Shown here piece after piece: positions 51,009 through 59,548 of a stretch of 64,000 nucleotides of DNA (the first letter of the stretch is position 1; every line of letters starts with the position of its first letter). The notes below the pieces were generated by a model, which was given only the letters and a program-made list of their open reading frames with translations, was not told where the DNA came from and ran no database searches. The DNA is from Streptomyces scabichelini (GTDB lineage Bacteria > Actinomycetota > Actinomycetes > Streptomycetales > Streptomycetaceae): NCBI RefSeq assembly GCF_011045015.1, contig NZ_JAAKZY010000003.1:62001-126000 (forward strand), read 5' to 3'. Position numbers and translations under genes: made by a program.

Positions 51009-52134
51009 TGTCTCTCACCTCCGTTCCGTCCGTTCCATCCGTACCGTCCGTCGCTTCCGTTCCGTTGCGCTGTCCGTTGTCGTTCCGCTCGCGCAATTCG
51101 GCGGCGGTCACCTCGCGGATGGAGGTTTCGTCGGTCTTGAGGAAGCGGCCCAGCAGCGCGGTGGCGGCCGGGATGACCCCGTCCGGCATGAACAACACGA
51201 CGACGCCCAGCACCAGCCCCGCCACGACCAGGTGCATGGGAGTGTCGCCGTACTCGAGCTTGGAGTACTCCAGCGCGTACCCGACGATCACGGCGCCGAG
51301 CAGCGGCCCGTACAGATGGCGTACGCCTCCCAGCAGCGCCATCAGCACCATGTACGCCCCGCTGAGAATCGAGAACTGGAAGACCGGGTCGAGGTCGCCG
51401 AACCACAGCGCGTAGAGCCCGCCGGCCAGCGAGGTGAAGGTGGCGGAGACGACGAACACCACGAGTTTGTACGTGTAGGTGGGGGTGCCCAGGGACTGGG
51501 CCTTGTCCTCGTCCTCGCGGATCGCCTTCAGACCCATGCCGAACCGCGAGCGGTCGATGAGCCACCAGGCCAGCAGCGCCACCGCGAGCAGCGCGGCGAA
51601 GAGGAAGTAGAAGGTGCGGTGGTGATCGGCGCGCAGCATGCCGGGGAACGGCCGTGGCACGACCAGTCCCCGGGAGCCGCCGGTGAAGGACGCCCAGCTC
51701 TGGAAGACCAGCAGCAGGATGAGGACCAGGGCGATGGAGACGATGACGAAGGAGGCGCCGCGCACCCGCAGGGCGGCATAGCCGACCGGCACGGCGAGCA
51801 CGGCGACCAGCGCGGCGGCCACGAACAGCGCGGCGAAGGGCGGGAGTTCGGCCTTGGTGGCCAACAGTCCCGTCCCGTAGGCGCCGAGTCCGGCGAAGGC
51901 TCCGTGCCCGAGGGAGATGTAGCCGGTGAAGCCGCCGACGAAGTTCCACGAGGTGGAGAGCACCGCGTAGTTGAGGATCGCGATGCCCACGGTGATCTCG
52001 TACGGGCTCGGGGCCATGGACGGGAAGGACAGCGCGACGGCGACCGCCACGAGCAGGACGCCGAGGCGCAGCGCTCTGCCCGTCCAGGGCGGGAACCGGC
52101 CTTCCCGCAGCGGGGTTTCAGAATCTCTGGGCAA
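50965..52134 (-). CDS. livM: branched-chain amino acid-type ABC importer permease
   Basis: 389 residues with about eight to nine helices. The LivM signature is at GGFTGYISLGHGAFAGLGAY, and the C-terminal half has ALLGGVRHLYGPLLGAVIV. The last ~50 residues are hydrophilic with TDGTDGTDGT, a short tandem coding repeat. It overlaps the LivH gene by 17 bases. It forms the membrane channel with LivH. Confidence 0.9.
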   Translation of the reverse strand: MPRDSETPLREGRFPPWTGRALRLGVLLVAVAVALSFPSMAPSPYEITVGIAILNYAVLSTSWNFVGGFTGYISLGHGAFAGLGAYGTGLLATKAELPPFAALFVAAALVAVLAVPVGYAALRVRGASFVIVSIALVLILLLVFQSWASFTGGSRGLVVPRPFPGMLRADHHRTFYFLFAALLAVALLAWWLIDRSRFGMGLKAIREDEDKAQSLGTPTYTYKLVVFVVSATFTSLAGGLYALWFGDLDPVFQFSILSGAYMVLMALLGGVRHLYGPLLGAVIVGYALEYSKLEYGDTPMHLVVAGLVLGVVVLFMPDGVIPAATALLGRFLKTDETSIREVTAAELRERNDNGQRNGTEATDGTDGTDGTEVRDSERSRTGSGGGSGT

Positions 52135-53005
52135 GCCGCCCCCCGAAGAATCCCTGTGGCCGGAAGGCCAGGGTGGCGAAGAGCGCGACGTAGAAGACGG
52201 TCTGCGCCCAGGTGGTGGAGAGTTCGAGTTGGAGCAGGCTCTGGAGCATGCCCAGCGTCATGGCGGCGATGGCGGCTCCCGGCACGCTGCCGAGTCCGCC
52301 GACGACGATGATGGCCATCAGCGGGCCGATCCAGTGCCAGTGCAGCGAGGGGTAGATGGTGGTGTCGAGGGCGAGTGCCGTGCCGCCGACGGCAGCCGTG
52401 GCGAGGCCGAGCCCGAAGCCGTAGCCGGCGATCCGGTCGGTGTCGATGCCGAGCAGCTGGGCGGCCTCCCGGTGCTGGATGGTGGCGCGGAGCGCCTGGC
52501 CGAACCGGCTGTGCTTCATCAGTACGTACAGTCCGAGCAGGGCGAGGGCGGCCAGGCCGAAGGCGATCAGCTTGACCGCCGCGATCCTCGCCCCGAAGAA
52601 CTCGAAACCGGCCGAGCTGTAGCCGAGCCGGATACGGCGCTGGGTGCCGCTGAAGGCGTACCCGAGAAGTCCCTCGATGATCAGGGCGACCGAGAAGGTG
52701 AGCAGCACCGACATCATGGTGAGGGTCGCCGGGCGGAGCCGGGTGAGGAGCAGCCGCTGCATGGCGACTCCCGCGGCGAAGAACAGCGGCACGGTGACGA
52801 ACAAGGTGAGCAGCGGGTCCACGCCGGTCTCCCGGTGGGCGTACCAGGCGAGGTAGGCGGCGAGGATCAGGAAGGCGGAGTGGGCGATCATCACGACGCG
52901 CATGACGCCGAAGTAGAGGGTCAGTCCGGCCGCCAGGAGGGCGTACAGCCCTCCCAGCAGCACACCGAGGACGACGCTCTGGAAGACGAGGCTCGCGGAG
53001 GGCAC
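52118..53005 (-). CDS. livH: branched-chain amino acid-type ABC importer permease
   Basis: 295 residues from GTG at 53005, seven bases after the binding-protein stop. Eight helices; the landmark GGLYALLAAGLTLYFGVMRV is at the start, and the EAA-like region is GLGSVPGAAIAAMTLGMLQS. LivH type. Confidence 0.92.
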   Translation of the reverse strand: MPSASLVFQSVVLGVLLGGLYALLAAGLTLYFGVMRVVMIAHSAFLILAAYLAWYAHRETGVDPLLTLFVTVPLFFAAGVAMQRLLLTRLRPATLTMMSVLLTFSVALIIEGLLGYAFSGTQRRIRLGYSSAGFEFFGARIAAVKLIAFGLAALALLGLYVLMKHSRFGQALRATIQHREAAQLLGIDTDRIAGYGFGLGLATAAVGGTALALDTTIYPSLHWHWIGPLMAIIVVGGLGSVPGAAIAAMTLGMLQSLLQLELSTTWAQTVFYVALFATLAFRPQGFFGGRLAQRF

Positions 53006-53012
53006 GCCGGCA

Positions 53013-54239
53013 TCACCACGCCGGCTTGGGGTGGACCAGATCCGTTTCCTTCTGCGCCTCGGGGAGCACGATCTGGATCTCCCCGTCGATCCATTGCTGG
53101 ATCATGTGTGCACTCTGCGGGCGGCCTTTGTCGTCCCACTTCAGCGGTCCGACGACGGTCTCCACCTCGTTGCCGCGCAGCCAGTCGACCAGCTTGCTCT
53201 GGCAGTCGGGGTCCTGGGAGGCGCAGTCGGCCGCCTCGACGGCCGCCGCGACCACCTGTCCTGTGGTGTAGGCGTTGGCCTCGTCCTCCTCCGGGGCCTT
53301 GCCGAACTGCTTGGTGTACTTCTCGACGAACTCCTTGTTGCTCGGGTAGTCGGCCTTCTGCGTGTAACCGGTGGGCGCGAGGATCCCCTCGGTCTTGTTG
53401 CCGATGGCCTTCGCGAACTCCGGTTCGGTGGGTGCGGTGGAGAAGGCGGCCATCTTCGGCTGGTAGTTCAGCTGTTGGAGGGCGACGATCAGATTGACGC
53501 CGTCCTGGTACTGGGAGCCGCCCACCACCATGTCGGCCCTGGAGTCGGCGATCTTGGCGGCGATGCTGCCGAAGTCGGTGGTGTTGGGCGGGTAGACCTC
53601 GTCGACGACGGTCTTGATGCCGCCCTTCTCCAGCTTGTCCTTGAGTCCGTACGCGGTTCCCTGGGCGAAGGGGTCGTCCATGGCGGCGTACGCGACGGTC
53701 TTGGGGCGCTCGTTCGCCGGCAGGGCGAGGATGTGGTCGGCCAGGTGGTTGTAGTGGTCGTTGGCGATGGCCGGCGCGGCGTAGAAGAGGTTCTTGAAGC
53801 CCTGGTCGAAGACTTCCGGTGCCGCTCCCGCCGGTTCGACGAAGAGCATGCCGTACTCCTCGGCCACGCGCGCGGAGGGGACGACGAGCCGGGTGGAGAA
53901 GGGACCGAAGACCAGGTCGACTTCGTCCCTGCCGATCAGCTGCTCGTAGTCGGAGACGACGCGGTCGGCGTTGGACTGGTCGTCGAGGATCTTCAACTCG
54001 ACCTTGCGGCCGAGGAGTCCGCCCTTGTCGTTGACGATTTTCGCCCAGGCCTTGTAGCCGCGTTCGACGCCCTTGCCGGGTTCGGAGAAGTCTCCGGTGA
54101 GAGGCAACGAGACGCCGATCACGATGGAGTCATCGGATGAATCCTCTGAACCGGAACCGCCGGCGCAGCCGCTGGCGGCGAGCACCAGAGTCAGCGTGCC
54201 TGCGGTGATTGTCGCCTGTAGACGGTGTGTTGGTCTCAT
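53013..54239 (-). CDS. branched-chain amino acid-type ABC substrate-binding lipoprotein
   Basis: 408 residues from MRPTHRLQATITAG. A lipobox LAASGC anchors it. The mature part, after an acidic Ser/Asp linker, has IVIGVSLPLTGDFSEPGKGV and VELKILDDQSNADRV, then FGPFSTRLVVPSA, the type I fold of Leu/Ile/Val, amide or aromatic binding proteins. It is the first gene of the five-gene operon. Upstream are a strong LacI-type palindrome and three short direct repeats. The true substrate is unknown. Confidence 0.92.
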   Translation of the reverse strand: MRPTHRLQATITAGTLTLVLAASGCAGGSGSEDSSDDSIVIGVSLPLTGDFSEPGKGVERGYKAWAKIVNDKGGLLGRKVELKILDDQSNADRVVSDYEQLIGRDEVDLVFGPFSTRLVVPSARVAEEYGMLFVEPAGAAPEVFDQGFKNLFYAAPAIANDHYNHLADHILALPANERPKTVAYAAMDDPFAQGTAYGLKDKLEKGGIKTVVDEVYPPNTTDFGSIAAKIADSRADMVVGGSQYQDGVNLIVALQQLNYQPKMAAFSTAPTEPEFAKAIGNKTEGILAPTGYTQKADYPSNKEFVEKYTKQFGKAPEEDEANAYTTGQVVAAAVEAADCASQDPDCQSKLVDWLRGNEVETVVGPLKWDDKGRPQSAHMIQQWIDGEIQIVLPEAQKETDLVHPKPAW

Positions 54240-54297
54240 CGCTGGACACCCCTCATCGGCTGTACACCCTCACGGGTCGGCCGGATTCCGTGGTGCG

Positions 54298-54322
54298 TGA
54301 AAGCGCTTTCGGGGGCGCTTTC
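54298..54322. promoter_or_regulatory. LacI/GalR-type operator upstream of the importer operon
   Basis: A perfect 12-base palindrome gaaagcgctttc (54299-54310) followed after four bases by a half-site gcgctttc (54315-54322). It lies 60-85 bases before the binding-protein start and just downstream of a possible minus-strand promoter (ttgtcc, 19 bases, tacata). It would block transcription. The 354-base gap between 54240 and 54593 holds this, the repeats below and no gene. Confidence 0.65.
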
Positions 54323-54396
54323 ATACTATGTAAGCCGTGCAGCGCCGGTCTGGACAACAGTCGTGCACGTATCAGTTGTCCTTCGTCTGACGTCTG

Positions 54397-54429
54397 CGGA
54401 TGTGACGTCCGGATGTGACCGGATGTGAG
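54397..54429. repeat. three cggatgtga direct repeats
   Basis: Copies at 54397-54406, 54410-54419 and 54420-54429, with spacings of 3 and 0 bases. They lie in the divergent gap between the importer operon and the kinase-like gene and could bind a regulator in tandem. Confidence 0.55.
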
Positions 54430-54593
54430 TCGACGGGGCGCGGCCGCTCCCGGCGCCGAGAACGTGCACGGACCGTGAGGACGGCTTAAGGATCTCGTTC
54501 GTCCGTCACAACTCGGCCAGTTTCGTGTGAAGTTGGGTGAGGGTGCGCCGGTGCAGCAGTGTCCAGTTGCGCACCTCGTGCTTTCATGTCCGC

Positions 54594-55475
54594 GTGTCGG
54601 AGACTGGAATTCTCGAGGAGCGGTTGCGGGAGGCAGGCTTCGCCGCCGAGTCGGTGCGGCAGGCGACCGGGGGAGTGGTCGCCGTCGCAGGGCTGGCCAC
54701 GCTGCGGGACGGCAGCCGGGTGTTCGCGAAGACGCTGCGGGACACGGAAGCGGACGTGTTCGAGGTGGAGTCCGCCGGGCTGTCCGTACTGCGCGAACGG
54801 GGCGGGGCGAACACCCCGGCCGTCCTGCACGTGTCGCGGCGCCTGCTGGTGCTGGAGGCGCTGCAACCGCGCCGTGACGATGAGGACTTCTGGGAGCGCC
54901 TCGCCCACATGGTGGTCGGTCTGCACACCGCGGACGTCGGCGACCGGTTCGGCTGGCACCGCGTGGGCTGGCTGGGCCGCCTGCCGCAGAACAACGTCTG
55001 GGAGAGCGACGGCCACGCCTTCTTCGCGCGGCACAGGATCCTGCGCTGGCTGCCGGAGCCCTTGGTCGAGGCCACGTTCGACCGCGAGGAGCGCCGGGCC
55101 GTGGAGCGCCTGTGCGCCGCGCTGCCGGAGCTGATCCCGCCCCGGCCGCCGGCGCTGACGCACGGCGATCTGTGGAGCCAGAACATCCTCGCCGATGCCG
55201 CCGGAGCACCGGTACTCATCGACCCCGCGGTGTCCTGCACCTGGCCCGAGGTCGACCTCAGCATGCTGTGGTGCTCGCCGCGCCCGCCCGCATCCGACCG
55301 CTTCTTCGCCGTCTACAGCGAGCTCGCGCCGCTCGAGGCCGGCTGGCAGGAGCGGATGCCGCTGCTGCACCTGCGGGAGCTGCTCAGCTGCATCGCGCAC
55401 GGCGAGAACGTCCGCAGTGCCGCCGACGGCGTCCGGAAGGTCATCGCGCCGTTTCGCCGTGTCCGCACCGCGTGA
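54594..55475 (+). CDS. fructosamine-kinase/phosphotransferase-like protein
   Basis: 293 residues if the GTG at 54594 (VSETGILEERLREAGF) is used; the open frame runs 19 codons farther upstream. It has a protein-kinase-like fold with RVFAKTL (ATP Lys), the catalytic loop LTHGDLWSQNILADAAG and the metal-binding IDPAVSCTWPEVDLSML. This matches fructosamine-3-kinase relatives that phosphorylate Amadori products. There is no strong ribosome site, so leaderless translation is possible. Confidence 0.85.
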   Translation: MSETGILEERLREAGFAAESVRQATGGVVAVAGLATLRDGSRVFAKTLRDTEADVFEVESAGLSVLRERGGANTPAVLHVSRRLLVLEALQPRRDDEDFWERLAHMVVGLHTADVGDRFGWHRVGWLGRLPQNNVWESDGHAFFARHRILRWLPEPLVEATFDREERRAVERLCAALPELIPPRPPALTHGDLWSQNILADAAGAPVLIDPAVSCTWPEVDLSMLWCSPRPPASDRFFAVYSELAPLEAGWQERMPLLHLRELLSCIAHGENVRSAADGVRKVIAPFRRVRTA

Positions 55476-55587
55476 GCGCTCGTCGGGGTGGGCGCCGACG
55501 GCGCCAGGAAGCTGATCACGATTGTCGATGACGACGGCTGCTGTTCGTCTGGAACATGCCGAGGACTTCTCAAGAAAGGCCACCGAC

Positions 55588-56019
55588 ATGTCCTTCACCG
55601 CCGAAGAGCTCACTTACCTGCGGTCGCAGCCGCTCGCTCGCGTGTCCACCGTGTCTGCCGATGGGCAGCCGGACGTCGTGCCCCTCGCGTTCGAATTCGA
55701 CGGCACGTACTTCTGGGTCGGCGGCACCGGATCGGGCGTGGCCGGAACGCGCAAGTTCCGCAACGTGCGCGCCGGCCACCACAAGGTCGCACTCGTCGTC
55801 GATGACCTGATCTCCCTCGATCCGTTCATCGCCCGGAGCATTCGCGTCTACGGCCATGCCGAGCCTCCCGTCGAGCGGGTCGGCATGGTCGGCCCCGGAC
55901 TGTACATGCGCATCACTCCGACCGTCTCCTGGAGCTGGAACATGGCAGGCCGCCCCCGCGCGGCCGGCGACCAGTGGTACGAGACGAGGCGAACCGTCCA
56001 CCCACAGCCGCCCCGCTGA
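55588..56019 (+). CDS. PPOX-class F420-dependent-type protein
   Basis: 143 residues from MSFTAEELTYLRSQPLAR with AAGAAAGG upstream. It has RVSTVSADGQPDVVPLAFEF, YFWVGGTGSGVAGTRKFRNV and a C-terminal RPRAAGDQWYETRRTVH. I recognise the PPOX_MSMEG_5819-like group of the superfamily. Reduces unknown small molecules with F420 or binds flavin. Not obviously linked to neighbours. Confidence 0.85.
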   Translation: MSFTAEELTYLRSQPLARVSTVSADGQPDVVPLAFEFDGTYFWVGGTGSGVAGTRKFRNVRAGHHKVALVVDDLISLDPFIARSIRVYGHAEPPVERVGMVGPGLYMRITPTVSWSWNMAGRPRAAGDQWYETRRTVHPQPPR

Positions 56020-56170
56020 AGCCGGGGAGGGCGAAGGACCGAAGCCGCGGCTGACGTTCCGGCGCTGACGGCCGCGGGAAAAACCCGGCGCGGTGTCGAT
56101 CCCGGCGGGCGTCGTTCGTGTAGAGGGTGAGAGGCCGGCACGGAGCCGGCCGCAGACGGAGGAGCCCGAC

Positions 56171-56542
56171 ATGACGTACTACCTGCTCGCCATGCACCAG
56201 CCCGTCGGTGACCCGCCACCGCCCGAGGTGCTGGACCCGATCATGCGGGACCTCGGCACCGTGAAGGAGGAGATGAAGGCGGCCGGCGTGTGGGTCTTCG
56301 ACGGCGGCCTGCACGGCCCCGAAGCGTCCACCGTGGTGCGGCTGCGCGAGGGCGAGGTGCTCACCACCGACGGCCCGTACACCGAGGGCAAGGAGCACCT
56401 CGGCGGGTTCACCATCATCAAGGCGCCCGACCTCGACGCCGCGCTCGAGTGGGCCCGGAAGGAGGCCGAGGCCGTGCGGCTGCTGCCGATCGAGGTACGG
56501 CCGTTCCAGTTCGCCGAGGCCGACGCCGAGGCCGGGGACTGA
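56171..56542 (+). CDS. YCII-related (DGPY/DGPF) protein
   Basis: 123 residues from [20 protein letters not shown] behind GGAGGAG. The YCII fold is shown by [20 protein letters not shown], containing the conserved TDGP(F/Y) and the acidic Glu. Such proteins accompany ECF42-type sigma factors. The next gene, eight bases away, is exactly that sigma factor, so the two are one unit. Biochemical role unknown. Confidence 0.92.
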   Translation: MTYYLLAMHQPVGDPPPPEVLDPIMRDLGTVKEEMKAAGVWVFDGGLHGPEASTVVRLREGEVLTTDGPYTEGKEHLGGFTIIKAPDLDAALEWARKEAEAVRLLPIEVRPFQFAEADAEAGD

Positions 56543-56550
56543 GCGACGTC

Positions 56551-57771
56551 GTGCGGGATGTGCCCACCGCGGAGATCGAGCGGGTGTTCCGGACGGAGTA
56601 CGGGCGCGCGGTCGCCGTCCTGGTCCGTCACTTCGGCGACATCGACCTCGCCGAGGAGGCGGTCCAGGACGCCTTCGCCACGGCCGTCGGCCGCTGGCCC
56701 GAGACCGGCGTGCCGCCGAGCCCGGCCGGCTGGATCATCACCACCGCCCGTAACCGGACCATCGACCGCCTCCGCAGGGAGGCCAAGCGCGAGGACCGGC
56801 ACGCCCAGGCCGCACTGCTGTACGCCGGGGACGCCGAGCCGGCCGAGGAGGGCCCCGTGCGCGACGACCGGCTCCGACTGATCTTCACCTGCTGTCACCC
56901 CGCCCTCGCCCCCGTCGCCCGGGTCGCGCTGACGCTGCGGCTGCTCGGCGGCCTGAGCACCGCGGAGATCGCCCGCGCCTTCCTGGTTGCGGAGCCGACG
57001 ATGGCCCAGCGCCTGGTCCGCGCCAAGGGCAAGATCCGCGACGCCCGCATCCCTTACCGGGTGCCGAAGGACGCCGACCTGCCCGAGCGGCTGCGAGCCG
57101 TGCTGGCCGTCGTGTACCTGATCTTCAACGAGGGCCACACCGCCAGCTCCGGCGACGCACTCACCAGGCCTGACCTGTGCGCGGAGGCCATCCGCCTGGG
57201 CCGGCTGCTGGCGGAGCTGATGCCGGACGAGCCCGAGGTGCTCGGCCTGCTCGCGCTCATGCTGCTCGTCGAGGCCCGCCGTCCGGCCCGTACGGACGCG
57301 GCCGGCCGGCTGGTACTCCTCGCCGACCAGGACCGCGGCCGCTGGGACCGGGAACTCATCGCCGAAGGCCAGGCCCTGGTCCGCCGCTGTCTGCGCCGCA
57401 ACCGGCCGGGCCTGTACCAGATCCAGGCCGCCATCAACGCCGTCCACAGCGACGCGCCGACGGCCGCCGCCACCGACTGGGGCCAGATCGTGCAGCTCTA
57501 CGACCAGTTGATGGCGGTGGCCCCGTCTCCGGTCGTCGCCCTCAACCGGGCGGTCGCGGTGGCGGAGACCGCGGGCCCGGCTCAGGCGCTGCCTCTGGTC
57601 GACGCGCTGGACCTGGACGGCTACCACGTGTTCCACGCGGTCCGCGCCGATCTGCTCCGCCGCCTCGGCCGCACCGCTGAGGCGGCGGAAGCGTACGACA
57701 AGGCGGCGGAACGCACCGACAACGCCGCCGAGCGGGCCTACCTGCACCACGCCCGCGACACGCTGCGCTGA
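56551..57771 (+). CDS. ECF42-type RNA polymerase sigma factor with C-terminal extension
   Basis: 406 residues from GTG at 56551. Sigma-2 is shown by [20 protein letters not shown] and [17 protein letters not shown]. Sigma-4 follows: [20 protein letters not shown] then [18 protein letters not shown]. After about residue 170 a ~200-residue extension with TPR-like helices ([20 protein letters not shown]) replaces an anti-sigma partner. No anti-sigma gene is adjacent. The upstream YCII gene is the family's known companion. It probably recognises a promoter upstream of that pair. Confidence 0.92.
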   Translation: MRDVPTAEIERVFRTEYGRAVAVLVRHFGDIDLAEEAVQDAFATAVGRWPETGVPPSPAGWIITTARNRTIDRLRREAKREDRHAQAALLYAGDAEPAEEGPVRDDRLRLIFTCCHPALAPVARVALTLRLLGGLSTAEIARAFLVAEPTMAQRLVRAKGKIRDARIPYRVPKDADLPERLRAVLAVVYLIFNEGHTASSGDALTRPDLCAEAIRLGRLLAELMPDEPEVLGLLALMLLVEARRPARTDAAGRLVLLADQDRGRWDRELIAEGQALVRRCLRRNRPGLYQIQAAINAVHSDAPTAAATDWGQIVQLYDQLMAVAPSPVVALNRAVAVAETAGPAQALPLVDALDLDGYHVFHAVRADLLRRLGRTAEAAEAYDKAAERTDNAAERAYLHHARDTLR

Positions 57772-57797
57772 TCCTGCCGGCGGTGGCTACCGGCCCT

Positions 57798-58886
57798 TCA
57801 GGGTTTGCGGCCGATGAAGGCGAGCATGCGGGTCTGCACGTCGGCGTCGTCGGACACCTCGACCCGTGGGCCGTACTGCCCGCTCTGGCGCAGCACGTCG
57901 TCGAGCGGCAGCATCCCCTCTAGCAACTGGGCGCACTTGTCGGGATCGAGGCGTTCGTCCTGACCGGTGGCCCGTGCCAGGTCCCAGGTGTGCATGAAGA
58001 CGTCGGCGGTGTAGAACCGGTCGACCGCCTGGTCCAGTGGGACCTCTCCGATGTGCGGGTTCGACAGCAGTTTGTGTGCCGTGGCCGGATCGTCGAGGAG
58101 GGCCTGCACCGCATCGCTGTGCACCGTCCAGGCGGCCACGGGGTCGTCGTCCACGGACGGCCCTTTGGGCAGTTCGATTCCGGCGCCGGCCTTCAGGAAG
58201 TCGGGGAACCACTCGACGAGGTGACGCACCACGTCCCGGGCGACCCATCCCTCGCACGGCGCCGGGTTGTCCCAGGCCTGCGGCCGCGTGCCCCGTACGC
58301 GGTCGGTGAATACGCCCGCGACAGTGCGGTGTTCCTCGGCCGCCGTCGTCATGACTCGAGCCTCCGTAGTGGTGCGTTCGCCGGCGTCGCTGCGGCGGCT
58401 GCGGAGCAGCTCGTCGAGCCGCTCGTAGCCTTCCCGGACTCCGCCTTCCATGCCACTCTTGATCATGGTGTCGCGGGCTTCGATGGAGTCCATGAGTGAT
58501 CTGGTGGTGACCCGGGTGCGACCACCGAGGTCCTCGAAAAGGGCGGTCTCCAGGCTGACGCCGTCCGGGAAGCCCTCGAAGGTGAAGGTCTGCACGATGC
58601 GCTCATGGGGGCGTACCTCGTGGAACACACCGTGAAAGCCGTACTCGGTGCCGTTGTCCTCGCTGTGCACATAGCGATAGGAGCCGCCGGTGCGGGCCTC
58701 GTACCGGTCGATCCGCATGGTGAGCCGGCGCGGGCCGAGCCACTGGACGACCAGGTCGGGATCGGTGTACGCCCGGAACACCCGCTCCGGGGGAGCGTCG
58801 AACTCCCGGGTGATCACGATGGTGGGCAGAGCCGGGTCGGCCACGATCAGCGTCTCGTTGCGGTGCTGAGTGTCGTTGGTGCTCAT
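57798..58886 (-). CDS. SRPBCC (AHSA1-like) and maleylpyruvate isomerase-like fusion protein
   Basis: 362 residues. Residues ~20-165 are an AHSA1-type SRPBCC domain: ITREFDAPPERVFRAYTDPD and WLGPRRLTMRIDRYEARTGG. From about 185 a second domain begins (MTTAAEEHRTVAGVFTDRV, PAPCEGWVARDVVRHLVEW, VFMHTWDLARATGQDE), a TIGR03086/DinB-like metal-binding helical bundle. The two are usually separate. The ATG overlaps the ArsR stop as ATGA. The protein is probably a stress or small-molecule binding effector under the ArsR repressor. Confidence 0.88.
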   Translation of the reverse strand: MSTNDTQHRNETLIVADPALPTIVITREFDAPPERVFRAYTDPDLVVQWLGPRRLTMRIDRYEARTGGSYRYVHSEDNGTEYGFHGVFHEVRPHERIVQTFTFEGFPDGVSLETALFEDLGGRTRVTTRSLMDSIEARDTMIKSGMEGGVREGYERLDELLRSRRSDAGERTTTEARVMTTAAEEHRTVAGVFTDRVRGTRPQAWDNPAPCEGWVARDVVRHLVEWFPDFLKAGAGIELPKGPSVDDDPVAAWTVHSDAVQALLDDPATAHKLLSNPHIGEVPLDQAVDRFYTADVFMHTWDLARATGQDERLDPDKCAQLLEGMLPLDDVLRQSGQYGPRVEVSDDADVQTRMLAFIGRKP

Positions 58887-59290
58887 GATGCCGCTTCCTC
58901 TGTCGGGTAGTCCTTCGACGGGGGTTCCTTCGTGGGGGATTCCTTCGTGGGGGTGTCCGTCACCGGCTGCTCGTCCATCCGGTCAAGGACGGCATCGAGA
59001 CGACGGAAACGGTCCTCCGCCTCACGCCGGTAGCGCTCGATCCACTTCGTCATCAGGTCGAAGACCTCTGCCTCGAGGTGGCAGGGCCGCCGCTGAGCGT
59101 CCCTGCTGCGGCTGACCAGACCGGCGTCTTCCAGGACTCTGATGTGTTTGGACACGGCCTGCACCGTGACGTCGTACGGCTCGGCCAGTTCGTTGACCGT
59201 GGCGTCGCCGGCGGCGAGCCGGGCCACGATGTCCCGCCGTGTCGGGTCGGCCAGAGCGGAGAACACCTGGGACAGCCGGTCGTCGGTCAC
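58883..59290 (-). CDS. ArsR-family regulator
   Basis: 135 residues from GTG at 59290 with GAGGTGAGAG just upstream. The HTH is VNELAEPYDVTVQAVSKHIRV, with the opening FSALADPTRRDIVARLAAG. No metal-binding Cys pair is seen, so it is an ArsR member that senses something other than a metal. The C-terminal tail TPTKESPTKEPPSKDYPTEE is low complexity and repeats a (T/S)K(E/D) pattern. Two operator copies lie upstream of its start. It controls itself and the SRPBCC fusion gene, and possibly the divergent MFS gene. Confidence 0.92.
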   Translation of the reverse strand: MTDDRLSQVFSALADPTRRDIVARLAAGDATVNELAEPYDVTVQAVSKHIRVLEDAGLVSRSRDAQRRPCHLEAEVFDLMTKWIERYRREAEDRFRRLDAVLDRMDEQPVTDTPTKESPTKEPPSKDYPTEEAAS

Positions 59291-59305
59291 CTCTCACCTC
59301 ACTTA

Positions 59306-59371
59306 TTCAACCGATTGGTTAAATAGCGTAGGGTCGCGCTCCCGGCTTGTCAACCGAGTGGTTGAATAGCG
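59306..59371. promoter_or_regulatory. two ArsR operator copies, 43 bases apart
   Basis: Copy 1 ttcaaccgattggttaaa is at 59306-59323 and copy 2 tcaaccgagtggttgaa at 59350-59366. Each is a palindrome (caacc-n4-ggtt) and each is followed by atagcg. The pair lies between the ArsR start and the divergent MFS gene. Confidence 0.75.
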
Positions 59372-59548
59372 AGTGAGCGTACGAGAAACGTGGCGGCGCC
59401 CGTGGGCTGTTTTTCGCTGAACTTCTACGACGTTGATCGAGTGGTCACGCCACCTGCACGGGCGTACCGTCGAACGGTGGACAGAGCAGTGGACCGAACC
59501 GGTCGCTGACCCCTCGCGAGGGTTCGACCTCCGAGAGTGCGAAACGCC

